From: Keguizhuia sedimenti
GTDB taxonomy: Bacteria; Pseudomonadota; Gammaproteobacteria; Burkholderiales; Burkholderiaceae_D
Length of the DNA stretch: 64,000 nucleotides
Assembly: GCA_030715135.1 (NCBI GenBank)
Contig: JAUYVH010000016.1
Span: 1 to 64,000, forward strand
Direction of reading: 5' to 3'
Shown: positions 8,514-18,403 of the stretch, one piece after another
Numbering within the stretch: the first letter of the stretch is position 1
Layout: every line of letters begins with the position of its first letter
Translations under genes and position numbers: made by a program
Notes under the pieces: generated by a model
Database searches by the model: none
Seen by the model: only the letters and a program-made list of their open reading frames with translations
Told to the model about the DNA's origin: nothing

Positions 8514-9390
8514 AACGTCGAACCGCTCGTGGTGCTCGATACCAAGGACCTGAAGCCCTTGCGCGTAATCGACGTCAAGAGCCCTGACGGCAAGTCATCG
8601 CGCGTGTCCGCCGTGTACGACGCCGCGCCGCGCAAGAGCTTTGTCGCGGCGCTGAAGGATATTCCGGAAGTATGGGAAATCCCCTATGACCAGAGGGCTG
8701 AACCGATCTACGAAGGCTATGTGCACGACTACAAGATGGGCGAGGGCATTGCCTCGCGCGGCCCGTTCCCGGTGCGCCGCATCGAGTTCGACGACTATCT
8801 TGACGATTTCTTCTTTGATGCCAGCTACGATCACCTCATCGGTTCCTCGCGCGAGGGTCGCGGCCAGGTCATCAACCTGAACGTGCGGCGCAAGATCGAC
8901 GACCTGGAATTGCCGGGGCATGCCTCATCCCGGTTCGGGAATCACCTGGGAGCTCGGCGGAAGGTCAGTGCTCGCCACGCCCAACCTCAAGGAAGGACCG
9001 GTGACCGTGATCGACATGAAGTCATGGAAGATCGTCAGGCAGATCAAGACGCTAGGTCCAGGATTCTTCATGCGCAGCCATGAAAACGCCCGCCATGCGT
9101 GGATGGATGTGTTCAACGGAACCGCGCACCGCGACGTCATGCAAGTGATAGACAAGCAAACGCTGGAAGTGGTCGCCGAATTGGGCCCAAGTTCGGACAA
9201 GGTCGCGGCGCACACCGAATTTGCGCGCGACGGCAAAGATGCGCTCGTCAGCGTATGGGATAACGACGGCGCGCTAGTCATCTACGACGCCGATACGCTG
9301 AAGGAAGTCAAGCGCATACTGATAAACAAGCCGTCCGGCAAATACAACGTCCACAACAAGATCACCCGGTCTGCGGGCACCAGTCATTAG
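8514..9390 (+). pseudogene. Cytochrome d1 domain protein (NirN/NirS-like) remnant, 5'-truncated and frameshifted
   Basis: The first frame (from about 8514) gives beta-propeller sequence such as VVLDTKDLKPLRVIDVKSPD up to DDLELPG at about 8915. An extra G in a four-G run at about 8911-8917 breaks the frame. Similarity continues in the +1 frame with MPHPGSGITWELGGRSVLATP to the end KPSGKYNVHNKITRSAGTSH, the characteristic end of NirN/NirS-like d1-heme proteins. The N-terminal cytochrome c part and the first propeller blades are missing. The FNR box upstream is intact. No other nir gene is present. The frameshift could be a sequencing error, but the 5' loss could not. Confidence 0.8.
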
Positions 9391-9493
9391 CCTCGGTGAT
9401 AAGACTGCCGGTGGGGCCGCTTGAACCGTGGCTGCGCTTAAAAATGGGATTGACCGGCATGGTTTGCCGATCAAGAGATGAGAGAAAAGTAGT

Positions 9494-9518
9494 GGCCTCC
9501 GCGATGCGTGCGGAGGCC
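9494..9518 (-). terminator. Probable rhlE terminator
   Basis: A 9-bp perfect stem (GGCCTCCGC at 9494-9502, GCGGAGGCC at 9510-9518) has a 7-nt loop. On the minus strand it is followed by ACTACTTTTCTC, starting 8 bp beyond the rhlE stop. Confidence 0.75.
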
Positions 9519-9526
9519 TTGATTTG

Positions 9527-10930
9527 TTAATCGGAAAAGCGGCTGCGTCCGCCCGTACCGCGCTCAGTGGTACGGCCCTGGCCGGACGTTCCGGAGGCCG
9601 GCTTTGCAGCCTGCCTGGCGCCCTGGGAAGCTCGCTGCGGCTGAGGGTTGCGCTGTCCCGAAGTACCGGGAACAGGCTTGGCATGCTGGGGTGGGCGCTG
9701 CTGCTGCGGTTTGCGCTGGCCGGAAGGAGCAGAATTTCCCCTGTCGCGCGGCGCCTGGCTGCGGCGGCCGTTTTCGATCGGTTCGGCCTTGATGCGCGGA
9801 TCGACCTCGAAGCCGGGCACGGTCTTGACCTCAATTTCACGTTTCAGCAGGCGCTCGATATCGCGCAGCAGCTTGTGCTCGTCGACGCACACCAGCGATA
9901 CTGCCTGACCGGTGCTTCCTGCGCGACCGGTGCGGCCGATGCGGTGCACGTAATCTTCCGGCACATTCGGCAGCTCGTAGTTGACCACATGCGGCAACAG
10001 ATCGATGTCGATGCCGCGCGCGGCGATATCGGTAGCCACCAGTACATGCAGCTTCAGGCTCTTGAAGTCGGCCAGCGCGCGGGTGCGTGCGCCCTGGCTC
10101 TTGTTGCCGTGGATCGCAGCCGAGCGGATGCCGGCCTTGTCTAGTTTTTCTGCCAGCGCATTGGCGCCGTGCTTGGTGCGCGTAAATACCAGAACCTGGT
10201 GCCAGCCGTTGTCTTCGATGAGCTTGACCAGCAGGTCGCGCTTCTTAGCCTTGTCGACGTGATAGACGCTTTGCGTGACCATGTCGGCCGTCGCGTTCCG
10301 GCGCGCCACTTCGACCTGCTGCGGATTGTGCAGATAGCTCGAAGCAAGCGTGCGGATCTCGTCCGAGAAAGTCGCCGAAAACATCAGCGTCTGCTTTTTC
10401 TTCGGCAGCAGTGCAGTGACGCGGCGGATATCGTGGATGAAGCCCATGTCGAGCATGCGGTCTGCTTCATCGAGAATGAAAATCTCGATGCCGGACAGAT
10501 CGACATTCTTTTCGCCGACGTGGTCAAGCAAACGGCCGGGCGTTGCGACGATGATATCGACGCCGGAGCGCAATGCCTTGGTCTGCGGCGCCATGCCGAC
10601 GCCACCGTAGATCACGGCGGACTTGAGCGGCAGGTACTTGCCGTAGGTGCGCACGCTGTCTTCGACCTGCGCCGCGAGTTCACGCGTCGGGGTCAGTACC
10701 AGCACGCGCGGCTTGGTGCGCGATGGGGCAGGGCGGTTGCTGAGCAACTGCAAAACCGGCAGCGTAAAGCCTGCGGTCTTGCCTGTGCCGGTCTGGGCGG
10801 CAGCCATCAGGTCATGCCCCTGCAGCACGACGGGAATCGCCTGTGCCTGAATGGGGGTGGGCGTGTCGTAACCTTGTTCGGAAACGGCACGCAGGATGTC
10901 CGCGGACAAGCCGAGATCGGTGAAATGCAT
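9527..10930 (-). CDS. rhlE: DEAD-box ATP-dependent RNA helicase RhlE
   Basis: 467 aa from the ATG at 10930 ([16 protein letters not shown]), with GGAGC upstream; longer in-frame starts lack similarity. All helicase motifs are seen: Q motif ([10 protein letters not shown]), [30 protein letters not shown], and [10 protein letters not shown] near residue 330. A basic, Gln/Pro-rich disordered tail after about residue 385 ends SRFSD, as in Burkholderiales RhlE. It remodels RNA in ribosome assembly and mRNA turnover, and in many species supports cold growth. It stands alone. Confidence 0.95.
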   Translation of the reverse strand: MHFTDLGLSADILRAVSEQGYDTPTPIQAQAIPVVLQGHDLMAAAQTGTGKTAGFTLPVLQLLSNRPAPSRTKPRVLVLTPTRELAAQVEDSVRTYGKYLPLKSAVIYGGVGMAPQTKALRSGVDIIVATPGRLLDHVGEKNVDLSGIEIFILDEADRMLDMGFIHDIRRVTALLPKKKQTLMFSATFSDEIRTLASSYLHNPQQVEVARRNATADMVTQSVYHVDKAKKRDLLVKLIEDNGWHQVLVFTRTKHGANALAEKLDKAGIRSAAIHGNKSQGARTRALADFKSLKLHVLVATDIAARGIDIDLLPHVVNYELPNVPEDYVHRIGRTGRAGSTGQAVSLVCVDEHKLLRDIERLLKREIEVKTVPGFEVDPRIKAEPIENGRRSQAPRDRGNSAPSGQRKPQQQRPPQHAKPVPGTSGQRNPQPQRASQGARQAAKPASGTSGQGRTTERGTGGRSRFSD

Positions 10931-11483
10931 AGAGATTTGCTCCGGAATCCGCCTTGCGTGCGTCGCACGAACCAGTCTAGGGGAATCGATTATGAGATGA
11001 AACGCGGAAAGAGGATCTGATCGCGGACGCCGGCAAGCAGGCTGATAAGAGAGCCAACGCGGGACAGAGTGTACCACTGATCAGGAATGTGCATCGAACC
11101 GATGTTTCCGGAGTAACTTAAAGCAGCTCTCCATATGGCTGCTTGTTCGAATCACTCATCCTTCGCAGCATGATGTACTTCCTTCAGAATCGGATGGCGG
11201 CCGGGCTGAAGCATCCCGAATCCACCCCTCGCACACGCTGCAATGGATGAGGAATTCAGATAACCGGAAGAGGGGCGCGGAGTATATACTTTCCAGAACT
11301 CATTTCGTTAATACCCGCAGCTTGCGAGTCGCGGCTGCCGAGGTAAAAAATACTAACTGAATTGTCAATGCACTGCATGAAGACTTCCTACAGATTGCTC
11401 AAATGCGCTTTGATGGCAGGCAGCGTGCCTTCGGTAGGTCAGCATGTGCCTTCCTTCGGTCGTATCCCGAAGCGGCTTCAGGC
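10931..11483. other. Intergenic region with an IS-end-like 12-mer
   Basis: 553 bp between divergent genes with no convincing gene. AGAACTCATTTC at 11295-11306 is identical to the complement of 113-124, the probable right end of the IS at the window start. It may be a relic IS end. Confidence 0.35.
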
Positions 11484-12707
11484 ATGAGCATGCTCCGGTC
11501 CAGGCGGACGATCGCACTGATTTCAGTGGCGGCGCTCGCGCTTTTATTTGCGGCATATCGCTATTGGCAGGGCCCCAAGGTACCGGGTTATCGCATCGAG
11601 TCACGGCCCCTAGTACAAACTGTGGTGGCAACGGGCCGTGTCGTTGCCGTATCGCGTGCCCAGGTGGGCAGCGAGATTACCGGGGTCGTGGTCGAGAGGC
11701 GCGTGAAGGAGGGCGACAAGGTGGCTCCGGGCGACGTGCTGGTGGTGCTGCGTTCCGATCAATTGTCTGCCCAGGTACGCGAAGCGGAGGCTGCCCTGGA
11801 TCAGCTCAGGAGATCCGCACGGCCGCAAGCAGCGGTTGCGTTGCGGCAGGCCGAAGTGCAGCTGGAGCAGGCACGCCGGGAGGCAGAGCGGCGCCGCGAA
11901 CTGCTCAAGCGCCAGGCGATTTCACGCGAAGATGCCGAGCAGGCAGAACAGGCAGAGACGCTGGCGCGCGCCGCTGTCGACAAGGCTCGCCTGGCGGCCG
12001 CTTCCCTTGCACAGGGAAAATCTGAAGAAGCCGTAGTGCGCGAACGCCTGCAATCGGCGCGTGCGGCGCTTGCCAAGTCGGTTGTGCGTTCGGAAGTGTC
12101 CGGCACGGTGTTGACGCGCAATGCCGAACCCGGCGATCTGGTGCAGCCCGGCCGCGTGCTGTTCGAGATTGCGCGCAGCGGCGACACGGAGCTGCTGGTT
12201 CCCCTGGATGAAAAAAATCTCGGCGTACTGAGTCTGGGCCAACTGGCGCAATGCGTGGCCGATGCCTTTCCCGCGCGGATCTTTCCGGCGCGCGTCAGTT
12301 TTATTGCGCCCGGCATCGATGCCCAGCGCGGCTCGGTGGACATACGTTTGAAGGTCGATCCCGTACCGGCCTTCCTGCGGCAGGACATGACCGTATCGGT
12401 CAATATTGAAACAGGCCGTCGCGACAAGACCCTGGTCGTGCCCAATGATGCATTATTCGACGTGCAAGGCGACAGTGCCCGGCTTATGGCGATCCGTGAT
12501 GGCAAAATAAAGAATCTGGCAGTGACTCTGGGATTGCGCGGACTTGCAATGTCGGAAATCCTGTCCGGCGCCGGGCAAGGCGAGCAGGTAGTCATGAATG
12601 CAGCAAAGACCCTGAAGGAAGGCGAACGGGTGCGGCTGATAGAGCAGGCCTTGCCGGAGATTGACAACACCAGTGTGCGCAACGAACTACCGGTGAACCT
12701 GAATTGA
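11484..12707 (+). CDS. Periplasmic adaptor (MFP/HlyD family) of an ABC exporter
   Basis: 407 aa starting MSMLRSRRTIALISVAALALLFAAY, with an uncleaved N-terminal anchor. A lipoyl-like half (VVATGRVVAVSRAQVGSEITGVV), a long coiled-coil hairpin (about 95-195, rich in Ala/Glu/Arg), the second lipoyl half (VVRSEVSGTVLTRNAEPGDLVQPG), and beta-barrel and membrane-proximal domains follow. This is the MacA-type order. The stop overlaps the permease start by 4 bp, so adaptor, permease and ATPase form one operon. It links the inner-membrane pump to an outer-membrane channel encoded elsewhere. Confidence 0.88.
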   Translation: MSMLRSRRTIALISVAALALLFAAYRYWQGPKVPGYRIESRPLVQTVVATGRVVAVSRAQVGSEITGVVVERRVKEGDKVAPGDVLVVLRSDQLSAQVREAEAALDQLRRSARPQAAVALRQAEVQLEQARREAERRRELLKRQAISREDAEQAEQAETLARAAVDKARLAAASLAQGKSEEAVVRERLQSARAALAKSVVRSEVSGTVLTRNAEPGDLVQPGRVLFEIARSGDTELLVPLDEKNLGVLSLGQLAQCVADAFPARIFPARVSFIAPGIDAQRGSVDIRLKVDPVPAFLRQDMTVSVNIETGRRDKTLVVPNDALFDVQGDSARLMAIRDGKIKNLAVTLGLRGLAMSEILSGAGQGEQVVMNAAKTLKEGERVRLIEQALPEIDNTSVRNELPVNLN

Positions 12708-13927
12708 ACGGCCGATTCAAGCGCATGTGGACCGAGTGGACCATAGCCGTCAAGTTCCTCCGCGACGGCCGTGCCCAGACCATGCTGATTCTGGTGGGCA
12801 TAGCCGTCGGCGTATCGGTTATTGTGTTCATTACCGCGATGATTACCGGGCTGCAGAAAAATATCATTGCCCGCACGCTGGGCACGCAGGCGCATATCAA
12901 GGTGCAGGCGCCCGATGAAGTCAACCGCGTGTTGCCGGTCGAACCGGGAGCCGTGCAATTGCTGCTGGAAGACAAGCGTGCGCAGCGCCTGCGCTCGATC
13001 AACAACTGGCAGCAGGTGCGCGATGCGCTGGACAGGCTTCCACAGGTGACCGCTGTTTCGCCTGTCGTTTCCGGTCCCGCTTTCGCGCGGCGCGGCGCGG
13101 CGCTGGAGTCGGTGGCGCTGGTCGGAATCGACCTTCAGCGTTACCAGGAAATCATTCCGCTTGCCACTTACATGTTGTCCGGCAGCTTGCGTGTCGGCGC
13201 AGGAGATGCCGTGATCGGCAAGCTGCTGGCAGACAATCTGGGTTTGCGCGTCGGCGACAAGCTGCGACTAGATGCCGGGCAGCAAAGTGGCACGATCGTC
13301 AACGTTTCAGGCATCTTCGAGCTGGGAGTAAGGGAACTGGATTCCCGCTATGTATACCTGGATCTCAAGCAGGCCCAGTCACTGCTCAACCTGCCCGGCG
13401 GCGTCACGGTGATCGATGTGACGGTACAGGAAATTTTCAATGCCGACGCCGTTGCGGAACGGATTCGCGGGCTTACCGGGCTGAAGTCGGAGAGCTGGAT
13501 GCAGACCAATGCGCAACTGATGAATGCGCTCACGGCGCAAAGCCTGTCGACCAGCATGATCAGCGTGTTCGTGGCGCTGTCCGTGGCCTTCGGAATCGCC
13601 AGCGTGCTTTCTGTGAGCGTCGTGCAGCGTACGCGCGAGATCGGCATTTTGCGCGCGACGGGTGCGACGCGCGAACAGATGCTGCGGGTTTTTCTCATCC
13701 AGGGCGCTTTCTTCGGCCTGGCAGGCTCGATTATAGGCAGCGCTGTCGGATATGGTCTTGTATGGATCTTCAACACATTCGGCCCGGGCCTGTTCGTAAT
13801 TCCGGTCGCCCCCAGCCTGGTGTTATTCGCCATGGTGCTGGCGACCATTACCGGCGTGATCGCCGCCGCAGTTCCTGCACGGCGCGCTGCACGCCTTGAC
13901 CCTGTGGCGGCCATCCGATATGCATGA
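12704..13927 (+). CDS. FtsX/MacB-like ABC transporter permease
   Basis: 407 aa. It starts at a TTG overlapping the adaptor stop (an ATG at 12725 is possible). A first transmembrane helix (residues 25-48), a large periplasmic MacB-type domain (50-270) and three C-terminal helices (about 285-400) follow. The FtsX signature is VVQRTREIGILRATGATREQMLRVF, and the protein ends PARRAARLDPVAAIRYA. These hallmarks mark type VII ABC exporters, which power periplasmic efflux or lipoprotein release by mechanotransmission. The substrate is not evident. Confidence 0.88.
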   Translation: MNGRFKRMWTEWTIAVKFLRDGRAQTMLILVGIAVGVSVIVFITAMITGLQKNIIARTLGTQAHIKVQAPDEVNRVLPVEPGAVQLLLEDKRAQRLRSINNWQQVRDALDRLPQVTAVSPVVSGPAFARRGAALESVALVGIDLQRYQEIIPLATYMLSGSLRVGAGDAVIGKLLADNLGLRVGDKLRLDAGQQSGTIVNVSGIFELGVRELDSRYVYLDLKQAQSLLNLPGGVTVIDVTVQEIFNADAVAERIRGLTGLKSESWMQTNAQLMNALTAQSLSTSMISVFVALSVAFGIASVLSVSVVQRTREIGILRATGATREQMLRVFLIQGAFFGLAGSIIGSAVGYGLVWIFNTFGPGLFVIPVAPSLVLFAMVLATITGVIAAAVPARRAARLDPVAAIRYA

Positions 13928-14648
13928 ACCCAACGACGATGTCTTGCGGCTGGCCGGGCTGCGCAAGTCATACAACATAGGCCTGCCCAATGAAGTGGAA
14001 ATTCTTCATGGCATCGACTTGCAGATCAGGCGTCGGGATTTTGTAGCGCTGATCGGTCCTTCGGGTTCCGGAAAGAGCACCTTGCTGAGCCTGCTGGGGC
14101 TTCTGGATATGCCGACATCGGGCGAACTGTACCTGCTGGGACAGGCAACCAGTGCAATGGACGATGCCGAGCGCACATCATTGCGCGGCAACGCAATCGG
14201 CTTCGTTTTCCAGTTTCATCACCTGATACAGGCATTCACGGCGATTGAAAACGTCCTGATGCCCTTGATGCTGGCAAAAGGAAAACCCGGCAAGGATGAC
14301 CTGGACCGTGCGCGCCGTCTGCTGGCGGCAGTGGGCCTGGAAAAATTTGCAGACAGCAAACCCAACCAGCTTTCGGGCGGCCAGCAACAGCGGGTGGCAA
14401 TCGCGCGCGCCCTAATCGCCGAGCCGGCTCTGTTGCTGGCTGACGAACCCACCGGCAATCTCGATACGCGTACCGCAGCTGACGTATTCGATCTGTTTCG
14501 CAGATTTAATGCCGAGTTCGGTTGCGCCGTGCTCCTGGTGACGCATGACGCGCGCCTATCGGTCGCGTGTGACCGGACATTGAATCTTGTTGACGGATCG
14601 ATCGTCAGCGATACCCTGAACATGCATCCCGAGGCCGCGCCGCGCTGA
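13920..14648 (+). CDS. ABC transporter ATP-binding protein (MacB/LolD type)
   Basis: 242 aa from the ATG at 13920, overlapping the permease end by 8 bp. It has Walker A GPSGSGKSTL, Q-loop VFQFHHLI, signature LSGGQQQRVAIARAL, Walker B LLLADEPTGNLD and H-switch LVTHDARL. The LolD/MacB-type 'EPTGNLD' is kept. It completes the three-gene exporter with the upstream adaptor and permease. A DevBCA- or MacAB-like role in export of a lipid, peptide or macrolide-like compound is possible. Confidence 0.92.
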   Translation: MHEPNDDVLRLAGLRKSYNIGLPNEVEILHGIDLQIRRRDFVALIGPSGSGKSTLLSLLGLLDMPTSGELYLLGQATSAMDDAERTSLRGNAIGFVFQFHHLIQAFTAIENVLMPLMLAKGKPGKDDLDRARRLLAAVGLEKFADSKPNQLSGGQQQRVAIARALIAEPALLLADEPTGNLDTRTAADVFDLFRRFNAEFGCAVLLVTHDARLSVACDRTLNLVDGSIVSDTLNMHPEAAPR

Positions 14649-14804
14649 TCCTGGTTTGAATGTGCGAGCATTGCCGATGCTGCGGGTCCAGTGCCCGAAA
14701 AATGATGGGAGGGCTGGCTACATCGTGCAACCTGCCATGGCGGTTCCCTCCGATCCAGTCTGCGTCGGCGCCATTTTGGCCGTCAGGCCAACACTGCTCA
14801 ATGG

Positions 14805-15398
14805 TCAAGCTTTCAGTTTTGTGATCTTGGTGCCCGAGAGCGTCAGATTGGCCATCAGGCCCGCATTGGTCAATACGAAGGCCACGACGGGAGCATTAAC
14901 GGAGTTGATGTCAATGGCGCCGTTCGCGCCGGTTTTCAGCACGGCAACCGACGCGTCGGCACCCACCGACCAGCCGGCCGACTTGCGGAATTTATCCAAT
15001 CCGTCTTGCGTCATGAACAGGAAGCCGATCATTTTGGACTGAGCGCCGATCTGCAGGCCAAAGGAGACGGAGGCAAGGTTGTAATAATCCTCTGTCCTGT
15101 TATTGACCCGCAGCGCGCCTTCTCCATACTCTCCGCCTATGCCCAGTCCTGCAGCAATGACGGATGGGAAGATCAGCATGCCGTTAGACTTGGCCACCAG
15201 TTCCCGTGATCCCGGTATGGCGCTGTACAGGCGCGACAAACCGGCATCCACCGCAGCATCGATTTGTCCCTGTTTCTGGCTTGTGCTCGTTGTTTTAGGA
15301 TCGGTGGCCGAAGCGGTGGAGGTCGTGCCGCATCCTGAAACAGCGACACCCGTCAAGGCAGTCGATGCTGCGGCAAGCAAAAAAGAGCGTCTTTGCAT
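14805..15398 (-). CDS. SYLF/Ysc84-domain lipoprotein
   Basis: 197 aa. The lipoprotein signal peptide is MQRRSFLLAAASTALTGVA with lipobox VSGC (Cys near 23). The SYLF core follows: SRLYSAIPGSRELVAKSNGMLIFPSVIAAGLGIGGEYGEGALRV, then FGLQIGAQSKMIGFLFMT and the end ANLTLSGTKITKLKA. SYLF domains bind phosphoinositides in eukaryotes. Bacterial members are periplasmic lipoproteins of unclear function. It is convergent with the ABC exporter. Confidence 0.88.
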   Translation of the reverse strand: MQRRSFLLAAASTALTGVAVSGCGTTSTASATDPKTTSTSQKQGQIDAAVDAGLSRLYSAIPGSRELVAKSNGMLIFPSVIAAGLGIGGEYGEGALRVNNRTEDYYNLASVSFGLQIGAQSKMIGFLFMTQDGLDKFRKSAGWSVGADASVAVLKTGANGAIDINSVNAPVVAFVLTNAGLMANLTLSGTKITKLKA

Positions 15399-15925
15399 AC
15401 TTGGCTTTCTTAAAAAATCCGGCTTTCAGTACCAGACATGTTCGATCGGAAGAAACTCTTGATTGAAGTAAATGCCCGGAAAAGTAAACCGAAGAGGATC
15501 ACTGAGAATCAATATTTCAATATAGGCGATTCGGTGGCCAGTCCAATCGCACCTAATACGTGCTTGATCCCTGTCAAATACGAGGCAAGCGGTTTGCCAG
15601 GAGTCTGCGTCAACAGATGACATATGCATTTCGGCAAGTGAAGAGAGCAAGTGAAGGGTATGGAAGCGCCGGTCCGTGCATCGATGAAGCGCACGATGTG
15701 ACTTCAGACGAGCATCGCCGACGCGGCGGCCGTTTCAGCCTTCTGTATATCCCGCAACACGGCACAGCGAAACACATTAATTCGGCCTCCCGGAGTCAAT
15801 TCACGGAACAAACACGGCGTGCAAATGCCACATACACATCAAATCTCCAAGCCATGAGCCTATCCAGGCTTCAACGGCTGCTGCATTTGGGAAGTCACTC
15901 ATTTATTTTCAGAAAGGAAATCGCC
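15399..15925. other. Intergenic region without recognised features
   Basis: 527 bp between divergent genes. An open frame runs through it into the next gene, but its peptide has no coding character. Promoters for both neighbours are expected here. I see no clear consensus. Confidence 0.4.
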
Positions 15926-16903
15926 ATGAACACTTTCTTGCGTGCAGTTACCCTGTCCGGAGGCATGCTTTTATGTTCCCTGGCAAGCGCTCAGTCTTCT
16001 CCGTCATCTCAGTCAAATATGCGTTCGATGGATCCTCCCGCTAACCAAAGCGAGGCCGCACAACTGTCCCAGGATATGAGCCCACAGGCGCGGTCGCAGC
16101 TTGCGCGGCGCGAGGCATATGCCGCCTACAATGAGGCCTTGTCCGCATGCAAATCGATGGATCGCGCAGAGAGAAAAGGCTGTGCCGCGGAAGCAAAGCG
16201 ATACCTGCAGCAGGATTTGAGTTATGCGAAGGCGCTTAGAACTCAGGACACGAGCGTCGGCAGCAGCGGCGTAAGAGAATCGAGCAGTTCAAGTAGCTCA
16301 GGTATTTCAAACAGTTCAAGTAGCTCAAGTAGCTCAGGCATTTCAAGCAGTTCAAGTAGCTCAGGCAGCCCAAGTAGTGCAAGCAGCGCCAGCAGTCCGA
16401 TCAACGGATCCGGCATGAGCAGCGGCGGCAGCTCCAGCAGCGACGTGAGCGGAAGCAACGGAAGTTCAGGCATGAGCGGTATGGGCGGAAGGAGCAGCAC
16501 GAGCGATACAGGCAGTACAGGCAGCACGAGCAGCACAAGCGGCACGAGCGGTGCAAGTACGATGGGTCGGCCGGATCTTTCACAAGGCGACCTGCAAAAC
16601 GATCGCCCGGCGCCCGATATAAGCAGCGGCAACTTGTCCAGTGCCGAGAAAAAGCAATTCGTCCAGAGCTTCACCCCGCAGGCACAATACAATCTCTCAA
16701 AGCGGGAAGCCCACGCCGCCTATGCGGAAGCGCTGAAAGCCTGCAAGGCCATGGCCAAGTCTGAACGCACAGCATGCACAAAAGAAGCTCGTTCCACCCT
16801 GCAGCAGGACCTGGCATATGCGAAAAGCCAATTGCAGCAGGAGTCATCCGGCGCCAGCTCCGGTGGCAGCACGGAAAGCGGAGTTTCCGGTTCCGGCAGG
16901 TAA
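15926..16903 (+). CDS. Secreted serine-rich protein with duplicated terminal modules
   Basis: 325 aa starting MNTFLRAVTLSGGMLLCSLASAQ (signal peptide to about residue 23), with AAAGGAA upstream of the ATG. Two related modules of about 60 aa flank a low-complexity linker. The first has SPQARSQLARREAYAAYNEALSAC and a tail LQQDLSYAKALR. The second has TPQAQYNLSKREAHAAYAEALKAC and a tail LQQDLAYAKSQL. Both keep two cysteines (ALSAC/ALKAC and GCAAEAK/ACTKEAR) that could form a disulfide. The linker (about 110-215) is Ser/Gly-rich. The function is unknown; it may bind or bridge envelope or matrix components. Confidence 0.8.
   Translation: MNTFLRAVTLSGGMLLCSLASAQSSPSSQSNMRSMDPPANQSEAAQLSQDMSPQARSQLARREAYAAYNEALSACKSMDRAERKGCAAEAKRYLQQDLSYAKALRTQDTSVGSSGVRESSSSSSSGISNSSSSSSSSGISSSSSSSGSPSSASSASSPINGSGMSSGGSSSSDVSGSNGSSGMSGMGGRSSTSDTGSTGSTSSTSGTSGASTMGRPDLSQGDLQNDRPAPDISSGNLSSAEKKQFVQSFTPQAQYNLSKREAHAAYAEALKACKAMAKSERTACTKEARSTLQQDLAYAKSQLQQESSGASSGGSTESGVSGSGR
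16270..16400 (+). repeat. Low-complexity serine-codon tandem repeats
   Basis: Imperfect units of AGTTCAAGTAGCTCAGGC-type sequence, encoding SSSSSG and SSGIS blocks, recur several times within the serine-rich linker. They are prone to slippage, so linker length may vary between strains. Confidence 0.75.
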
Positions 16904-16984
16904 CCGCTAAGGGACCGCCACGGTACTGTCAGGCGGCGTTGCCTTGCGGCGAAGCGCTTCCTTGCGGTCCGTCCACAAAAGGTC

Positions 16985-17004
16985 GGGGGCAGTTACAAGC
17001 CCCC
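16985..17004. terminator. Hairpin between convergent genes
   Basis: GGGGGC (16985-16990) pairs with GCCCCC (16999-17004) with an 8-nt loop. It lacks a good U-tract on either side, so terminator function is uncertain. Confidence 0.4.
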
Positions 17005-17063
17005 TGATCCCCTTATCTGCCAATCCCCTAGATCCATGAGTCCCGATCCGGTCGGACCTGTAT

Positions 17064-18383
17064 TCAGGGTTTTGCCGCAGTGACGCGCCACACCACATTG
17101 CCGACATCGTCCGACACCAGCAGCGCACCGGTTTTATCGATTTCGATACCGATCGGGCGGCCCAGCGCTTTGCCGTCATCGGAAAGAAAACCGGTCAGCA
17201 CATCGGCTGCCGGACCGGAAGGCTTTCCTTTGTCGAAAGGCACGTAAATGACCTTGTAGCCGCTGTGCGGCTTGCGGTTCCAGGAACCGTGCTGGGCAAC
17301 GAAGGCTCCTCCGGTGTATTGCTTCGGCAGCGCATTGCCCTGGTAAAAAGCAATGCCGAAGGACGCAGTATGTGCGCCGAGCGCATAGTCCGGGACGATG
17401 GCTTTTGCAACAAGGTCGGGGCGCGGCGGCTGCGGCCGCGTATCGACATTCTGCCCGAAGTAGCTATAGGGCCAGCCGTAAAAACCGCCATCCTTTACCG
17501 TGGTCATGTAATCCGGCACCAGGTCGCTGCCGATCTCGTCGCGTTCGTTGACGGTCGTCCACAGTTCACCGGTCTGCGGATGCCAGGCAAGGCCGTTGGG
17601 ATTGCGCAGGCCGGAGGCGAACAGTCGGGTTGTTCCTTTCGCCAGGTCGATTTCAAGAATCGCAGCGCGATTGACTTCATTTTCCATGCCGACTTCGCCG
17701 ACATTGCTGTTCGAGCCCACCGTGGCATAGAGCTTCGTTCCTTCGCGGCTGGCAATGATGTTCTTGGTCCAGTGATGATTGATTTCGCCGGCCGGCAGGT
17801 CCGCGACCTTGACACCGGGCTCGGTGATCCGGGTTGCGCCGGTCTTGTACGGGAACTTCACCACCGCATCGGTATTGGCGACATAGAGTGTGCCGCCTAC
17901 GAGCGCCATGCCGAAGGGCGAATTCAGGTTTTGCAAAAATGCGGTACGCACTTCCGGCACGCCGTTGCCATCCGCATCACGCAGCAGGGTAATGCGATTG
18001 GCACTGGGCACGCCGGCGCCGGCTGCCTTCATCACCTTCTTCATGATCCATCCTGCAATGCCGCTGCGAGCGCCCTTGGCATTGGCAGGCCGGTTGGACT
18101 CCGCGACCAGCACATCGCCGTTCGGCAATACATACAGCCAGCGCGGATGATTGAGGCCGCTGGCAAAAGCCTCTACTGCCAGTCCTGGTGCAGGCTTGGG
18201 CGATGCGCCATTGGGCCATCCTTGCGCAGGTGCAATATTGACGGTCGGTATCAGGGTCGCGTTCGGCGGAGGCAGCCTGGGATTTGGACCAATGCCTGCA
18301 GATTCGGGCAGGGTTGCGCTTTCCATGCATCCGGCAAGGAATGCCAGTGCGGCGAACGATGTCAAACAGGTGAGCCTGCGCAT
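17064..18383 (-). CDS. Sorbosone-dehydrogenase-like PQQ/beta-propeller lipoprotein
   Basis: 439 aa from the ATG at 18383 ([19 protein letters not shown]), with GGAGG upstream. The lipobox is LAGC (Cys 19). The six-bladed propeller motifs of the GdhB/L-sorbosone dehydrogenase family are seen: [66 protein letters not shown] and [12 protein letters not shown]. The family uses PQQ in the periplasm, but many members have unknown sugars. A MITE sits 20 bp upstream of the start codon, so transcription must cross or start in it. Confidence 0.85.
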   Translation of the reverse strand: MRRLTCLTSFAALAFLAGCMESATLPESAGIGPNPRLPPPNATLIPTVNIAPAQGWPNGASPKPAPGLAVEAFASGLNHPRWLYVLPNGDVLVAESNRPANAKGARSGIAGWIMKKVMKAAGAGVPSANRITLLRDADGNGVPEVRTAFLQNLNSPFGMALVGGTLYVANTDAVVKFPYKTGATRITEPGVKVADLPAGEINHHWTKNIIASREGTKLYATVGSNSNVGEVGMENEVNRAAILEIDLAKGTTRLFASGLRNPNGLAWHPQTGELWTTVNERDEIGSDLVPDYMTTVKDGGFYGWPYSYFGQNVDTRPQPPRPDLVAKAIVPDYALGAHTASFGIAFYQGNALPKQYTGGAFVAQHGSWNRKPHSGYKVIYVPFDKGKPSGPAADVLTGFLSDDGKALGRPIGIEIDKTGALLVSDDVGNVVWRVTAAKP

Positions 18384-18403
18384 GAAGCCTCCGGTTTTTC
18401 TTA

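Noticed and set aside
16270-16400. CRISPR-like short repeats
   Set aside because: The units are imperfect, have no unique spacers, and encode a serine-rich linker in frame.
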